Positions 14,681-15,870 of a DNA stretch of 15,870 nucleotides are shown one piece after another. The translations under genes were made by a program, and so were the position numbers. The DNA is from Thiomonas sp. (GTDB lineage: Bacteria; Pseudomonadota; Gammaproteobacteria; Burkholderiales; Burkholderiaceae_C): the NCBI GenBank assembly GCA_028706735.1, contig JAQTVS010000023.1, positions 1 through 15,870 on the forward strand. Direction: 5' to 3'. The notes under the pieces are model-generated. The model did not search any database. It was not told the origin of the DNA and worked only from the letters and a program-made list of their open reading frames with translations. The first letter of the stretch is position 1. Every line of letters starts with the position of its first letter.

Positions 14681-15870
14681 ATGTCCGCCCTGTTCAAGCC
14701 ACTCGATCGTCTGTTTTCCAACGGCAAGCCGCTGCACGATCCGGTCACGCCGCCGCCCGGCGACACCGAGGTCAAGATCACCACCTGCTATATGTGCGCC
14801 TGCCGCTGCGGCATCAAAGTGCATTTGCGTGATGGCGAGGTGCGGTTCATCGAGGGCAATCCGGAACATCCGCTCAACCAGGGCGTGATTTGTGCCAAGG
14901 GCTCGGCGGGCATCATGAAGCAGGTGTCGCCCGCGCGGCTGACGCAGCCGTTGCGGCGCAAGCCGGGGGCGGAGCGGGGCACGGGCGATTTCGAACCGAT
15001 CTCCTGGGACGAGGCGCTGCAAATGCTCGAAGATCGCCTGCGCCACCTGCGGGCCACCGACCCCAAGCAGTTCGCGCTGTTTACCGGACGCGACCAGATG
15101 CAGGCGCTCACCGGACTGTTTGCGCGGCAGTACGGCACGCCCAACTATGCCGCGCACGGCGGCTTCTGTTCGGTGAACATGGCTGCGGGAATGATCTACA
15201 CCATGGGAGGCAGCTTCTGGGAGTTTGGCGGGCCCGATCTGGAGCGTGCCAAGCTGTTCGTGATGATCGGCACGGCCGAAGACCATCACAGCAATCCCAT
15301 GAAAATGGCGCTGTCCAAGTTCAAGCGGGCGGGCGGACGGTTCATTTCGATCAACCCCATTCGCACCGGTTATTCGGCGGTTGCGGATGAGTGGATTCCC
15401 ATCCGTCCCGGAACGGATGGCGCGCTGCTGCTGGCGCTCATCCACGCGTTGCTGGGAACCGGCCGGTTTGACTCCGTGTTCACCGCCGAGTGCAGCAACG
15501 GGGCGCAATTGGTGCGGGTGCAGCCCGGCCATGCGCAGGACGGCCTGTTCGTCCCCGGCCCCGGGACTGCCTCCGGCGAAGACGACACCGACGCTGCGCT
15601 GAACCGCATGTGGTGGGATGTGCTGACGCAGCGCCCCGTGTCCGCCTGGACCGAGGGTGCGCAACCCGCGCTCAGCGGGCATTACCGCATGCCGGACGGC
15701 ACCCCAGTCGCCCCGGCGCTGCAACTGCTGCGCGAGCAGGTGGCGGATTGCACGCCCGACTGGGCGCAGGACATCACCGGCATCAGTGCGGCGCGCATCC
15801 GCCAGCTGGCGCAGGAGATGGCGCAGGCCGCGCTCGATCAGTCGGAAGACCTGCCCATTGCCTGGACCGA
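14681..15870 (+). CDS. soeA: Molybdopterin oxidoreductase catalytic subunit, SoeA-like (3' end missing)
   Basis: The frame is open from ATG 14681 to the right edge, giving 396 N-terminal codons; full SoeA-type subunits are near 950 residues. A [4Fe-4S] site is formed by Cys36, Cys39, Cys43 and Cys71 (CYMCACRC, then GVICAKG), with Lys73 for electron transfer to the pterin. The likely molybdenum ligand is the cysteine in GGFCSVNMAAG, as in the formate dehydrogenase, polysulfide reductase and SoeA branch of the DMSO reductase family. There is no twin-arginine signal, so the subunit should stay in the cytoplasm; this, and the CACRCGI and CAKGSAGIMKQ wording, fit SoeA, which oxidises sulfite to sulfate and passes electrons to quinone. 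Related thiosulfate or polysulfide reductases normally have a Tat signal. No SoeB or SoeC is visible because the window ends. No strong ribosome site precedes the ATG. Confidence 0.75.
   Translation, partial: MSALFKPLDRLFSNGKPLHDPVTPPPGDTEVKITTCYMCACRCGIKVHLRDGEVRFIEGNPEHPLNQGVICAKGSAGIMKQVSPARLTQPLRRKPGAERGTGDFEPISWDEALQMLEDRLRHLRATDPKQFALFTGRDQMQALTGLFARQYGTPNYAAHGGFCSVNMAAGMIYTMGGSFWEFGGPDLERAKLFVMIGTAEDHHSNPMKMALSKFKRAGGRFISINPIRTGYSAVADEWIPIRPGTDGALLLALIHALLGTGRFDSVFTAECSNGAQLVRVQPGHAQDGLFVPGPGTASGEDDTDAALNRMWWDVLTQRPVSAWTEGAQPALSGHYRMPDGTPVAPALQLLREQVADCTPDWAQDITGISAARIRQLAQEMAQAALDQSEDLPIAWT

Noticed and set aside
1..15870. CRISPR arrays, tRNA or rRNA genes, insertion sequences, phage genes or attachment sites
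   Set aside because: I saw no regularly spaced repeats, cloverleaf sequences, transposase or integrase motifs; the window looks like ordinary chromosomal backbone.

Overview
The window is GC-rich, densely coded, free of mobile elements and RNA genes as far as I can see, and reads as a core chromosomal stretch of a betaproteobacterium. The gene order glnA, small secreted protein, ntrB, ntrC is a Burkholderiales arrangement. A probable sulfite dehydrogenase (SoeA-type) gene at the right edge, together with the general composition, suggests a sulfur-oxidising member such as Thiomonas; that genus guess is inference from gene content only.

Layout. (1) 1-2674, plus strand: an envelope redox module. 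It has the 3' end of an outer-membrane beta-barrel protein, a periplasmic FMN-binding protein carrying the SGAT flavinylation motif, the flavin transferase ApbE that would attach the FMN, and a four-helix His-rich membrane protein resembling a b-type cytochrome. The genes overlap by 4 bp or lie about 10 bp apart, so they look like one operon. (2) 6417-2602, minus strand: an AMP-forming acyl ligase, an acyl carrier protein, a NAD synthase family protein with an extra segment, and a HemK/PrmC-like methyltransferase whose catalytic NPPY motif reads LPPY. The tight spacing suggests one pathway in which an acid is activated, loaded on the carrier and perhaps amidated; its product is unknown. (3) 6637-7407, plus: a CinA/MoeA-type molybdopterin-binding-domain protein. 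(4) 7408-12438, plus: the nitrogen-control locus. Two strong NtrC-type sites arranged as a perfect 19-bp inverted repeat and a sigma-54 promoter with GG-N10-GC spacing precede glnA. glnA ends in a clear intrinsic terminator. A secreted protein of unknown function follows, then the NtrB kinase and the NtrC activator. The activator and its probable target site are therefore both in the window. (5) 14428-12452, minus: an old yellow enzyme family flavin oxidoreductase and an exonuclease III family nuclease. (6) 14681 to the right edge, plus: the first 396 codons of a cytoplasmic-type molybdopterin oxidoreductase, most like SoeA.

Most promising for new biology are the ligase-ACP-NadE-methyltransferase cluster, with two enzymes departing from their family norms, and the flavinylated electron-transfer operon. 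The nitrogen-control promoter is textbook in logic, with an additional unexplained palindrome between the NtrC sites and the promoter.
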